This document shows, piece by piece, positions 21,544-32,112 of a DNA stretch of 64,000 nt (within the stretch, counting starts at the first letter, position 1; every line of letters begins with the position of its first letter). This stretch comes from Zingiber officinale. Lineage: Eukaryota; Streptophyta; Magnoliopsida; Zingiberales; Zingiberaceae. The notes beneath the pieces are model-generated. The model did not search any database. It was not told where the DNA came from and saw only the letters and a program-made list of their open reading frames with translations. The DNA lies in the NCBI RefSeq assembly GCF_018446385.1, contig NC_055991.1:121191794-121255793 (forward strand). The letters are read 5' to 3'. The position numbers and the translations under genes were made by a program.

Positions 21544-22056
21544 ATGGCCGAGGAGCAGCGACTGCAGGAGAGCCACCGCCTCTGCGCCAACAACTGCGGC
21601 TTCTTTGGCAGCCCCGCGACGATGGACCTCTGCTCCAAGTGCTACCGCGATCGCTGCCTCAAGGAGGAGCAGCAGCAGCAGCAGCAGCGGCAGAAGAACT
21701 GCCTCGCCTTCCCCGTCTCCTCCTCGTCGTCCCCTTTCGCCGCGGCTGAGGCGACGGGTCCCTCCGCCGCGACCGCCTCCCCGACCTCTTTGTTCTTTTT
21801 GGCGGACGCTGTGGAGGAGGATGCGGAAGAGAAAAAGGGGAAGGCGGTGGCGGTACCTGGGCAGCCGAACCGCTGCGCGAGTTGCCGAAAGCGGGTGGGG
21901 CTGACGGGATTCAAGTGCCGGTGCGGCGCTACCTTTTGCGGCGCGCACCGACTGGCGGAGCTGCACGGCTGCACCTTTGATTTCAAGGCCGCCGGCCGTG
22001 AGGCCATCGCCCGTGCCAACCCCGTCGTCAAGGCCGACAAACTTCAAAAGATCTAA
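21544..22056 (+). CDS. stress-associated protein, A20/AN1 zinc finger
   Basis: This intact 170-residue protein has an N-terminal A20 zinc finger (Cys14, 18, 30, 33; CANNCGFFGSPATMDLCSKC) and a C-terminal AN1 finger from Cys111 (CASCRKRVGLTGFKCRCG...FCGAHR...HGCTFDF). The linker is rich in Gln, Ser and Ala and poorly conserved. This is the classic SAP layout and length, with no coding intron, as usual. Family members act as ubiquitin-binding regulators or E3-like factors in abiotic stress responses, in cytosol and nucleus. The AN1 finger has Leu and Ala-Glu-Leu where many members have Tyr-Ser-Asp-Lys, but all zinc ligands are kept. High GC (near 70%) is usual for monocot SAPs. Which numbered SAP it is cannot be said from this sequence. 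Confidence 0.95.
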   Translation: MAEEQRLQESHRLCANNCGFFGSPATMDLCSKCYRDRCLKEEQQQQQQRQKNCLAFPVSSSSSPFAAAEATGPSAATASPTSLFFLADAVEEDAEEKKGKAVAVPGQPNRCASCRKRVGLTGFKCRCGATFCGAHRLAELHGCTFDFKAAGREAIARANPVVKADKLQKI

Positions 22057-22952
22057 AATGGTTTCCACGGCCCCTGCCTGCCGATCAACTGCTCCGATGT
22101 CGCCGTCGTTGGTTTCCTTTCTCCGGTGTTTGTGCTCTATGATTTCCTTTCTTTTCTTTTCTTATTGTTTTAGTTATTGTTTTAGTGGGAGAAGATGATG
22201 AATTGATGAACAGATCTGGTAAATTATTATTATTATTATTAGATTTTTAATTTATCGACATCAAATTATTAAATTAAATCATAATTAATGCAAATAATGA
22301 TAATAATTGCGGCATCAAATGGGTGTCCTCGTTATAATAAATGCGGCGACAAGTGGTCGTCTTTATTAACTATTATTATTAATGAGTATTATGTTTTTCG
22401 GGGCTAATTAATTTTGAAGATATTGATTCCATAAAAATTTTATAGTTCAATAGCCCAACATCATGGGGTCTTGACGCTGCATCATACCTAAATACATACT
22501 TTGATTTCTTACACGAGTTGCCCGGTTCATGAACCTAATCTCATATGGAATAGCTCGCATCTTTTGGTTGGATATTTTCTTTGACTACATTCATCTAAGC
22601 TTATTCTTAGGCATTAGATAGCTCGAATAGTTGCGATCGCACTAATTTTAAATCAATTTGTCAAACTATTTACGATAAAATTGAGTTCGCAGAGTGGAAT
22701 ATATTTAAACCTCTTAGTTCTCATGTGGGACTGAAATTCCTCTGACAATCTCAAAAGATTAAAAAACTCTCTTAAATTTGACTATATTATACTCTATCGT
22801 TAACAAATAAATCAAAGATCATTTAAACAATATCAAAGAATTTTGGGGGAGGGAAATGCTCAGGCACCTTAACTCTCGATCGCAATATGTTTTCTTGACT
22901 TGGCCTGATGCTGTGTTTTCTCAACTTGTTAGTCGCAATTCATGACACCCAT
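22057..22952. other. intergenic, SAP 3' region, no gene
   Basis: The 3' flank of SAP contains T-rich and 'tattattatt' patches and AT-rich DNA. No conserved frame, RNA gene or repeat was found up to the convergent phosphatase gene. Confidence 0.6.
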
Positions 22953-24049
22953 TCATTTAGCCGTTGATCCAATGCGGCGTTTGGACCACTCTTCTAACCT
23001 TTTCCTGTGCTGAGCATTCATCCTGATCAAAGGACGCTTCTGGCTTATCATCTTCTCGGCATCTTTCCAGCTTTCAGCCACTCCTAACTCAACAAGGAGC
23101 GCGCACATAACACAAACACTCCTGCCATGGCCTGTTGTCGAGCAACCGTAAGGAAGAATGAAGTGGTTAAATAACACAAACATGAACATTTTTCCAAACA
23201 AAGGAAAAGTGCAACATTTATGGATGTGATCAACACAAGAATTAAAAATTCAGGCATTGCAATGGATGAAAGAATAGTCGCATCACTAGTTTTCATCAAT
23301 GGAGGAAAAAAAAGAGTTACCAGTCTCAACCTCTGACCTGACTATAAAAACGACTACCACTACTAGGGTTCAATTATTTGGATGGAAGATATGAAGAGGA
23401 GCAAGGGAACGTAAGAGAAGCATTAACTACACATATTGCTTGCTTTATTTGACAAGAACTCAACATTGAAAAGTAAATAAATGAATAGGGATGTAGAAAC
23501 TAGAAACTAACCATTTGCACAATGAATGTAAACTGGTTTCTTTTCAGACCTCTTTTGGCAAGCCCAACGGACAGCATGTTCTATTTGTGTAGGATCGGGG
23601 GATCTGGAGTCCCATAAAGGGATGCAAAGATAAGATTCTGCAGGAACAAAGTAGCTCCTCGGTAATTCACATGTGCAATCAATCACTGCAGGGTCACCGG
23701 GAGGCAAACGACTCAATGAAGTAGGCCACCCTCCGAGATATAGTTCCTCAGAAATTTCATCATACAATGACTCTCTTCTCTTTGTTCTCTTGAAAACAAC
23801 ATATGCTCGAACTGTCAATAGATATGGGGCAAAAAGAAACTTTGACCAAAGAGGGAAGCTCCCATGAGAGCTCTTTCCTAGAATCAATGGCAAATTTATA
23901 GCCGGATGAGATGCAATGGAGACTGTGTACCCAACCAAAGCACCCAGTAGAAGGGGTGCTGCGGTGTAAGTTCTGCCGTATTTCTTGAGGCAAATAAAAG
24001 CCGAAAAGAGAATTGTTGACAGACATCCCATAACCTTTGATATCCCCAT
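22953..24049 (-). CDS. membrane-anchored dual-specificity phosphatase (YnbD-like)
   Basis: Two exons: 24049-23512 and 23131-22953. They give 238 residues; an upstream in-frame Met at 24112 would add 21. The N-terminal half has three hydrophobic segments (around MGCLSTILFSAFICL, APLLLGALVGYTVSIAS and FLFAPYLLTVRAYVVF), so the enzyme is probably membrane-anchored. The C-terminal half is a dual-specificity phosphatase: ELYLGGWP and DPAVIDCTCELPR, a candidate general-acid Asp in IPLWDSRSPD, and the P-loop HCANGHGRS, the Cys-x5-Arg signature. The single intron falls inside this signature after HCAN. Plant relatives are annotated after the bacterial YnbD protein and their substrate is not known. 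No coding defects are seen. I prefer the Met at 24049 because family members begin close to the first hydrophobic segment. Confidence 0.85.
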
Positions 24050-25689
24050 TTTCTTTGCCGAGCAACAAACAATTGTATTTTTACCTAACCAAAAACAAGG
24101 CTGTGTGATCAAGGAAAAACAGTCTCAAAGAATTAGGAAAGAGACCTTTTTACTGGTAAAAATAACAGGAAAATGAAATCATGAAACCAGTTTATCACAG
24201 AAAATTCCCACAGGATAAGTTTTTTAAGGAATTTTGATACATTACAGCAAGTAGAGAAGCACAAAATGTTCCAAGAGAAAGATGCACGTGTACACATGAC
24301 ATAAACAATCATAAGATCCAAAAAATTGCTGGAGTTTTTGAAACTAAAAGAGTCTAAAAAAAGATTTTTGATGACAGAAAGAAAGAAGAAAAGGAGAGCT
24401 CTTGAAGCACATGAAAAATTTACATTGAGAATCTCAAATTGAGAGAGTTCTTTTTCTCTCTGGATGAATTCTATCTGTCTTTATAAGATACTTATCCTTT
24501 TGCTTCATCAATTTTGTCCGAATCTTCTAAGTGATTTAAAGGTTCAAATTTAGTGCAAAGCATAATTCAGTGTTCACCTTCTCCAAACTGGTGTATGGGG
24601 GGTGATTTTGATTGTCCAGGTGATCTAAAGGCCCAAAAAAAGTAGGATGAATGAAGCTGAAGAGACATAGTCTAACTAATAGGTGTAAACAGATCAAAGT
24701 GGATTGTGTAAATTTCACTCAAATTCGAATTCGTACAATGGAGCAAGCTTCATCTGTCCAGTCAATCTCAGTCTTCTTTCTCCCTGTAAATGAAGCTCCA
24801 ACCACCAAATTTATGCACCCCAATTGACAAACTCTGGTAACCTTATTTCCAAGTCGAGTGAACAATGACTCTTCCTCAGGAGTGAAAGTCGTAGAGGGGA
24901 GGGATAATGATTTTATAGTACCACAGAGAGACTACACCGAAACATAGTTGCACATCATTAGTAGTGGAAATTAACCCTAAGAAACATGACTACTCGCAAA
25001 GGGTAAAATCAAGATACTTATTTACATACACAAGAGAAAACGAATTTTCTGACTTTTGCTGAAACCTAAAAGCAGTTAGAATCTAAATTAATTTTTCTAT
25101 TCAAAGTGAAATGTGTTTATCAACCAAAAGTGTTAGATCAAACAACAGGACGCTCCCAATGTCATAAACCAAGCTGCTCACTACACCCAAAAAGACAAAA
25201 AAGAATAAGGATTTTCTTACTTCCAGAGACCTCGAGGAGACTAGATAAAATGCAAGAGGATCCCAAGATTGTGCCGGAGTAGTTAGTGAACTGGGGAAAG
25301 AGCGAGCGATTGAAAGGCTGAATAGGAGGAAGAAGAAGAGGCGAAGAAGTTGCGGAGGCTTTTGCGAGTGCCTACAGGTGCGGATCGCCGTCCCAGGAGA
25401 GAGGTCCACCGCGAGCGCACCTCGTACGCCCTTGACCACAAACGAGAGACGCCCAAGTGGTTGCTCCAAAGGCACCTGGAGAAAGACCAGCTCAGTGGGC
25501 CCGATTTGGGGAAATCCATTATTATGTCATTCTTATTTTCGCCTACTTATGTATCCTAAGAAATTTTCTTTCTTCTTTATATCTCTCCACTTTTATTTTT
25601 ATTTCTAATAATATCCATATCATTAATTACTCTGTGAATATCAAACGAAAATCACATGTGATGTGAACATAACTTTATTCTCCCCTATC
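24050..25689 (-). promoter_or_regulatory. upstream region of phosphatase gene, possible 5' untranslated exons
   Basis: There is no independent gene here. 25283-25519 (minus) is GC-richer with a Ser-rich frame (FFASSSSSYSAFQSLALSPV) and sits where a far 5' exon or the promoter of the phosphatase could be. A leader intron of about 1 kb would join it, but no decisive splice evidence exists. 24113-25080 is AT-rich with no features. Confidence 0.35.
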
Positions 25690-28156
25690 ACATGTTTTAG
25701 CACCTGCTCGCTCGCAGAAGATTGAGATGCCACCGTTCATGGAGAAAAGTTGGTCGTCGTGCGTCGAAGGTTTAGGGTAGCAACTCACTTCATCGGGAGC
25801 TTTTTGGTTTGTGAGCTTGCTCCTCGAACTCTACTGCACGCCGCCGGCGTGGCTCCTCAAGTTGATGAAGCCGAGGTTGTCGTATTGGTTGACAGCGCAA
25901 ATGGAGCGGGTCTCTTTGATGATGGTGGCGTGGTGGATTCGCTTCTCATATAGGGAGGGCGAAACTGATGTGTTGGTGTCGAACCATGACCACACCACAC
26001 CCTTGACCATGAAGTTTAAGAGACTGATGAAGCTGCTGTCTCTTCTCGTGAATAATGTCACCACCATCAGACACTTGTCGACATTGAGAAGTCAACCTGT
26101 TTGCTGGTGTCTTGGTCACACACCCCGATGTCGTACTCGTTGCAGCGCCCTTTGCAACTGACGAAGATCTTCCGGTCGGCGTTGCTGAAGCTGAGCGTGT
26201 CGACAGTGAAGCTCTTAACTTGGCTGTAGTGGGTGATATGGAAATGGTGACGGAGCTCACTAGTGGAGGTCAAGAAAATGCAGCGATCACGATGCTGTCG
26301 GCGTCAATCAGAACCGGCCCTGATGCGGTCAACACGGGGCTGACGCACAGGGCCCCATTTCTTGGAGGGCCCACTTTTTTTTATATAGTTTATAGCAAAG
26401 TTAACCCATGTAAAAAATTTAATTAAAAGAACCTACTTATAAATTATAAACTATTATGGGCTTTTTTTGTAAAAGTGCCAAAAAAATAACCGCATAGATA
26501 TTTCTTCCTCCATCTTCGCTAAACCTAAAGGTGCCACCTTTTTCTGCTTTTGCTGTTCGCTGAAGGCTCGACAGAGACGTGGTAGTATTACCTGTTAAAT
26601 AAAGCTAATTATTTACATGTTTGATTGTAGTTTGACATGTAATTAACATGCATAATCATGCAAATATTTGATTTTCTTCTGTTATAGCGCACTTATGCAA
26701 TTCCTTTCTTCTTATTGATGATGCAGTTTTACACTTTTTTAGAGACATCTCTTGTTCCTCTTTCTTTGTCTCCCTATTTCTTTGCATTCTTCCAAGATGT
26801 GGAGATACCTAGGACGCCAGTAGCACCTTCCCTAAACGGCTAAACTTTAAGAATTTCCATAAGAGAATCAAGGTAAATTTTTTGATTTTCAATTCTTCCA
26901 GTTTCCCCTCTATTTGGACTATTGTATCTTCATATGAATCATATTTTTCCTTCTCATATGTTTTACTTAGCAATTAGCATGTTGTTTTCTTCAATGATAA
27001 ATGTTAATATGTTATCATATTTTTCTCTCTGCTCATGTTTCTCAATAGCTTCTTGGAGCATGGATTCATTTTCATAGGAAATTACTTCATAGGAAATTGA
27101 GTTGCAAAATGAACATTTTATAATAAATGCTTATCTAATATCTATAATAAATGGTTGTTTGAGAGTTTGATTTTCTTTTTTTTTTTTTTTGTAGAAAATT
27201 AGAATGTCTGAAACTAGAAAGTATTTATCAGGGCATGATAAACAGAAAAAAAGAAAAAGAGTTGAAGAATTTATTGAGTCTCAAAGAGGGAAAATTGACA
27301 GATTTATTATAAAAGAATCGAAAAATTCATTACTTGAAGATTTGGTTAATGAAGAAAAACAAGAAAACAATGGTAATGAATTACATGAAGGCTTAGCCAT
27401 TGAAAATGATATAGAGGGAGATGTGAATGAGATTGAAGACACTGAAAGTGGCGATGACTTAGACTTTAAAAATAAGTATTCTGAAAGTGATGATGATGCT
27501 ATTAATGAAGTGAATGAAGAACCAAGTTCATTAATTCCACTTGACATTTTTTATCCTAAAAATTGGGAGAATTTAGATCCCAAGTGAAAGGATCAATTAG
27601 TGGAAAAGGGTCCTATAAGAGATGTATTAACAGGGAAAGGTCCCAAAGATAGATCAAATAGACGATTCTCTTCAGATTTCTATACTCAGATTTTGTCAAA
27701 TGGTCAAAAGCATCATAGAGATTGGTTGGTCTACTCACAAGCACTTGATAAAGCATTTTGTTTTTGTTGCAAGTTGTTCAAAAGGGGGCCTCAACCAAGT
27801 CAACTAGCAAATAAGGGATACTGTGATTGGGGGCATCTTAGTAGCAGACTTAAAGAACATGAGACAAGTATTGAGCATATCAATTTTATGTTAGTTGGTC
27901 TGAATTGCGTATCAGGTTAATGAGGGGTATAACAATTGATAATGCTATTCAAGATCAAATCAAGAAGGTAAAAGAACATTGGAGGAAGATATTACACCGA
28001 TTAATTTCACTTGTGAAATTTTTTGTTAAACAAAATATAGCATTTCGTGGTAGTAATGAGAAACTTTATGATGATAACAATGAAAATTTTATAGCTGCTG
28101 TTGAGATGATTGCTGAGTGGGACTCAGTGATGAAGGAGCATATTGAAAGAAATACA

Positions 28157-28801
28157 TAGGGCTGCAAATGAACCAAGTGTTCATGAATAAGCTTGGTGTT
28201 CGACTTGGTAAGAGCTTGTTTATGTTCATTCAATATATATTAGATTAATTAAACAAACAAGCTTGAACAACTCATGAAGCTAAACAAATAAGCTTAAACA
28301 CATATGTGTTCATTTCGTTAACGTTCATGAACAATGTTCGTGAACAACGTCCGTGAACAATGTTCGTGAACAACGTTCGTGAACAATGTTCACGAACCAT
28401 ATTTATTAATAAAACTCTTTTCAATATGCTAAATAAACAATAAAATAAAATAAATAAATTTAAATTATCAATCTTAATAATCAATCGAACAATTAAAAGT
28501 TTCAAACAATCAAACAAGCTTGAATTGAGAGTTTGATAACATCTAAAATAACCAAGCTCAAGCCAAGCTCGAACCAAGCTCAAGCCAAGCTTGAATTGAG
28601 AGCTTGATAACATCTAAACGAACCAAGCTCAAGCCAAGCTTCAAACAAGCTCAAGCTCATAAAAAATAAACCAAGCCAAAATTGAACACTCATTTCAAAA
28701 GCTTGGTTCATTTTAAGTTCGGCTTGGCTCGACTTGGTTATCTTATCAAACAAGCTTGAACACCCCAAAGCTCGGCTCGGTTCAGCTTGTTTACAACCCT
28801 A
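28157..28801. mobile_element. hAT-type MITE inside the hAT element (645 bp)
   Basis: Its termini are TAGGGCTGCAAA and the inverse TAGGGTTGTAAA, with a perfect 8 bp duplication gaaataca (28149-28156 and 28802-28809). Both arms carry AAGCTTGA/CAAGCTC repeats. 28318-28400 is a row of about seven 12 bp units with a palindromic gttcgtgaac core. It interrupts the transposase frame, so it arrived after the host hAT. It is related in end sequence and word content to the MITE at 36403. Confidence 0.9.
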
Positions 28802-29621
28802 GAAATACACATCATCATTATCTTAGCCACAAAATTCAGAATGAATTGATATGCTTGTTAGCTTCTCAAATAAAGAGTTCTATTCTTGAAATCATTAAAA
28901 AAGCTAAGTTCTTTTCTGTAATACTTGATTGCACTCCTGATGTTAGTAACCTAGAGCAAATGACTTTAATTATAAGATGTGTTGATGTTTCTACAAGCCC
29001 AATGAAAGTAGAAGAATACTTTTTGAGTTTTTTAAAAGTGGATGATACAACAGGACAAGACTTGTTTGAAGAACTACAAAATGTGTTGAAGAGTTTTGAT
29101 CTTGATATTGATAATGTGAGAGGGCAGGGATATGATAATGGGACAAATATGAAAGGGAGGCACCAAGGTGTACAAAAAAAATTATTGGATATAAATCCTA
29201 GAGCATTGTATACTCCATGTGGTTGTCATTATTTGAATTTAACACTTTGTGATATTGCAAATTCCTGTGGAAAAGAGAAAGACTTTTTGGAAGTAGTACG
29301 ACGGATTTATATAATATTTTCTCATTCTACAAAGAGGTGGAAGATTTTGATAAATCATGTAATGGTAAAAGGTTTAACTCTCAAGCCATTGTCAATCACT
29401 CAATGGGAAAGTCGTACTGAAAGTGTAAAAGCAGTGGTACTTCAAGTTCAACAAATCAGAGAAGCTTTACTTCAAGTTGCAGAAGAAAAAGACACTGACT
29501 CTAAAATAAGAAGTGAAGCTAAGTCTTTAGCAACATTTGAACTTGGAAATTTTGAGTTTTTAGTGAGTATGATTATTTGGTATGAGATATTGGGTAAAGT
29601 TAATATTGTTAGTAAAAGCTT

Positions 29622-30993
29622 ACAATCTGAAAACATGTTTATTGACGTTGCTATGACCAAGATTAAGGGGTTAATTGCTTCTTTTGAAGAGTATAGAGAA
29701 TCTGAATTTGGATAAGCTATCAATATAGCAAAAGAACTTGCTTCAACAATGGAGATTGATCCTGTTTTTCCTGAAAAAAGACAAATATATAGAAAAAGAC
29801 ATTTTGATGAGGTTACATATGAGTCTTCGAAACTACCTCAAGAATCTGCCAAGGAAGCTTTTAGAGTTCATTATTTCTTGTTCATAGTAGAATAAACAAT
29901 TGTGTCATTGAAGGAAAAGTTTGAGCAATATGAGGAATATGAAGATCTTTTTGGATTTCTTTTCACAGCTGAAAAGTTGAGTTCATTGATTGACGAGGAC
30001 TTGAAAGCTCGTTGTAAGAATCTTGAAAGGAAACTACAAAGAAAAAATGGTACAAGACAAGATGTTTCGGATTTAGATGGAGATGACTTGTATCAAGAAC
30101 TGAAAATCATACAATATATTCTGCCAAAGGAAACAAAAACAGCAAGTGAAATACTAATTTTTTTTCCAAAGAATGAATTGTTTCCCGAATTCATTCATTG
30201 CATACAGGATATTATTAACTATTCCGGTGATTGACGCATCTGCAGAAAAAAGTTTTTCTAAATTGAAGTTGTTGAAATCTTGTTTGAGATCAATCTTGTT
30301 TGATCACGACTTTGGGTCATGGTTGATGTCAAACAAGATTTCAACAACTTCAATTTAGAAAAACTTCTTTCTGCAGATGCGACAGTCACCGGAATAGTTA
30401 ATAATATCCTGTATGCAATGAATGAATTCGGGAAACAATTCATTCTTTGTAAAAAAATTAGTATTTCACTTGCTATTTTTGTTTCCTTTGGCAGATTATA
30501 TTGTATGATTTTCAGTTCTTGATATAAGTCATCTCCATCCAAATCTGAAATATCTTGTCTTGTACTATTTTTTATTTGTAGTTTCCTTTCAAGATTCTTA
30601 CAACGAGCTTTCAAGTCCTCATCAATCAATGAACTCAACTTTTCAGCTGTGAAAAGAAATCCAAAAAGATCTTCATATTTCTCATATTGCTCAAACCTTT
30701 TCTTCAATGATCCAATTGTTTGATCTACTATGAACAAGAAATAATGAACTCTAAAAGCTTCCTCGACATATTCTTGAGGTAGTTTCGAAGACTCATATGT
30801 AACCTCATCAAAATGTTTTTTTTTTTTATATATTTGTCTTTTTTCAGGAAAAACAGGATCAATCTCCATTGTCGAAGCAAGTTCTTTTGCTGTATTGATA
30901 GCTTATCCAAATCCAGATTCTCTATATTCTTTAAAAGAAGCAATTAACCCCTTAATCTTGGTCATAGCAACGTCAATAAGCATGTTTTCAGAA
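29622..30993. repeat. ~680 bp near-perfect inverted duplication within hAT
   Basis: The plus-strand segment from about 29622 (tctgaaaacatg) to 30300 recurs as its inverse from about 30993 back to 30320, with a central gap of only some 20-30 bases. The second arm therefore encodes the transposase C-terminus on the minus strand (30869-30258, with the same KLSSLIDEDLKARC block). The arms differ by a small number of substitutions and short indels. A read-through transcript would fold into a long hairpin. Confidence 0.9.
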
Positions 30994-31690
30994 CTGATCT
31001 TCTTTCTAAATTGAGTTTTCGATTGAGAGTGAGTTTTTAGAAAAACTCAATTATGAAAATTTGATTGATGACTTTGCAAATAAAACTGCAAGAAGATCAG
31101 TTTTTCATAGTTAATTGTAATAATTCTGTTTCATTTTCTAATACTGAGTATTAGCAACATTGATATATATAGTGTTTTCATTATTATGGATTTTAGTTTA
31201 TGTGTTCTGTTGATGAATTATTATATAGTATCGATGTTATTATGTTTATCTGAATTTAAAGGGCCCATTTTTTTTTTCACGGGACCCTTGAAAGTCTAGG
31301 ATTGGCCCTGGCGTCAATGTAGCCGATGCCATTAACCTACTGGAAGTCAAGGATGATGGGTGGTGAGCTTCTAAATCCAATCGTAGGCGTGGACCGTGTT
31401 GTTGTGGGAGACGCATCAATCCCCATTAGGGTCAGCACGGATGACTGTCTCGTCGCCAGGAGTGCAGTTGGATTGTGAGCTGGCAAGTTTGAGGTGGTTC
31501 CCGTCGAAGGTGCCCCACCGGCTGACGCGAACCTTGTCGAGGAGGCTATAAAAGAGGGCCTCACGGAAGAGCAACTTCTCAGGTATGTTGGGTGGGATGC
31601 GGAGTTCACCGGTGCAGAGGAGATTGAGGAGCTTGACAAAGCAAGTTAGATTGTGATTGATAAAGTACTCAGCTTCCTCTAGCTGTCGGA

Positions 31691-32112
31691 CGTTTCATGA
31701 ATTATCAAGGTCTCTGAGTAAGAATTTTCAGACGTTCCGTCTGTTATTCATCACCTGCTATTCACGAAGTAATTAATTGTAAGGATATTATTCGAAATAA
31801 AAATAAAAGAGGAGGGATATATATTAGAATGAAAACGTTCTAGGACCTATTTGGAAAAAAATAGGGAATAAGGGTACCTAACCCTAAATTGTCGAATACG
31901 TGTTAATATTCTATTGGATGTCCGGGACTTGCGGAACAGGCAACGTACGGCGAAATGACTGATCCTAGTTTGCGCACGTGTGTCGCTGGTCACCGCAACT
32001 CCGCCGGTAAACTCACCGACGTCACTTTCCCTCACAACATACGCCAACCGTCAATTGCCTACCCGTTTCGATTGCTTCCGCCTCAAGCAACTGTAACCTA
32101 CCCACCCCCACC
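31691..32112 (+). promoter_or_regulatory. MsrA upstream region
   Basis: This is the spacer between the BTB pseudogene and MsrA. It becomes GC- and CT-rich from about 31950 ('ccacccccaccatgctc' precedes the ATG at 32113). No TATA box in a convincing place was seen, as in many plant housekeeping promoters. Confidence 0.4.

Larger units (their letters stand above)
26309..31310 (+). mobile_element. hAT DNA transposon, 5,002 bp, TTF-type transposase
   Basis: Its ends CAGAACCGGCCCTGA and (inverted) CAGGGCCAATCCTAG form a hAT terminal repeat. The flank is a perfect 8 bp target duplication gcgtcaat (26301-26308 and 31311-31318). The plus strand encodes a transposase of the TTF-zinc-finger/DUF4371 hAT group. 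An acidic N-terminus (27204-27587) is followed after one in-frame TGA by the zinc-finger part (27600-27920, KAFCFCCKLFKRG). A frame change leads to 27905-28159, then a MITE, then the RNase H-like core (from about 28802 to 29715, with [19 protein letters not shown] and PCGCHYLNL), and finally the dimerisation end near 30200 (SAEKSFSKLKLLKS). It is coding-dead. The last third is duplicated in inverse orientation. Confidence 0.92.
25690..31690 (-). pseudogene. BTB/POZ-WD40-like gene copy, split by hAT insertion
   Basis: Two host pieces, 31690-31311 and 26308-25690 on the minus strand, read in order like plant BTB/POZ proteins of the At2g24240/At5g41330 type, which carry a KCTD-like T1 domain then a WD40-like beta-propeller. 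The first piece has LLCTGELRIPPNIPEKLLFREALFYSLLDKV (end of the T1 domain). The second has HITHYSQVKSFTVDTLSFSN, SCKGRCNEYDIGVCDQDTSKQ, GVVWSWFDTNT and YDNLGFINLRSHAGGV. In-frame stops (for example after DPNGD near 31408, and after AGGVQ near 25831) and frame changes show it is dead. The N-terminal part of the BTB domain is missing. Living members act as substrate adaptors for CUL3 ubiquitin ligases. The 26309-31310 insertion is the hAT element. Confidence 0.82.

Noticed and set aside
21418-22068. 216-codon minus-strand frame opposite SAP
   Set aside because: It is a compositional shadow of the SAP coding region, with Leu/Ala/Arg runs only.
30258-30869. Separate minus-strand gene of 203 codons
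   Set aside because: It is the inverted duplicate of the hAT transposase C-terminus.
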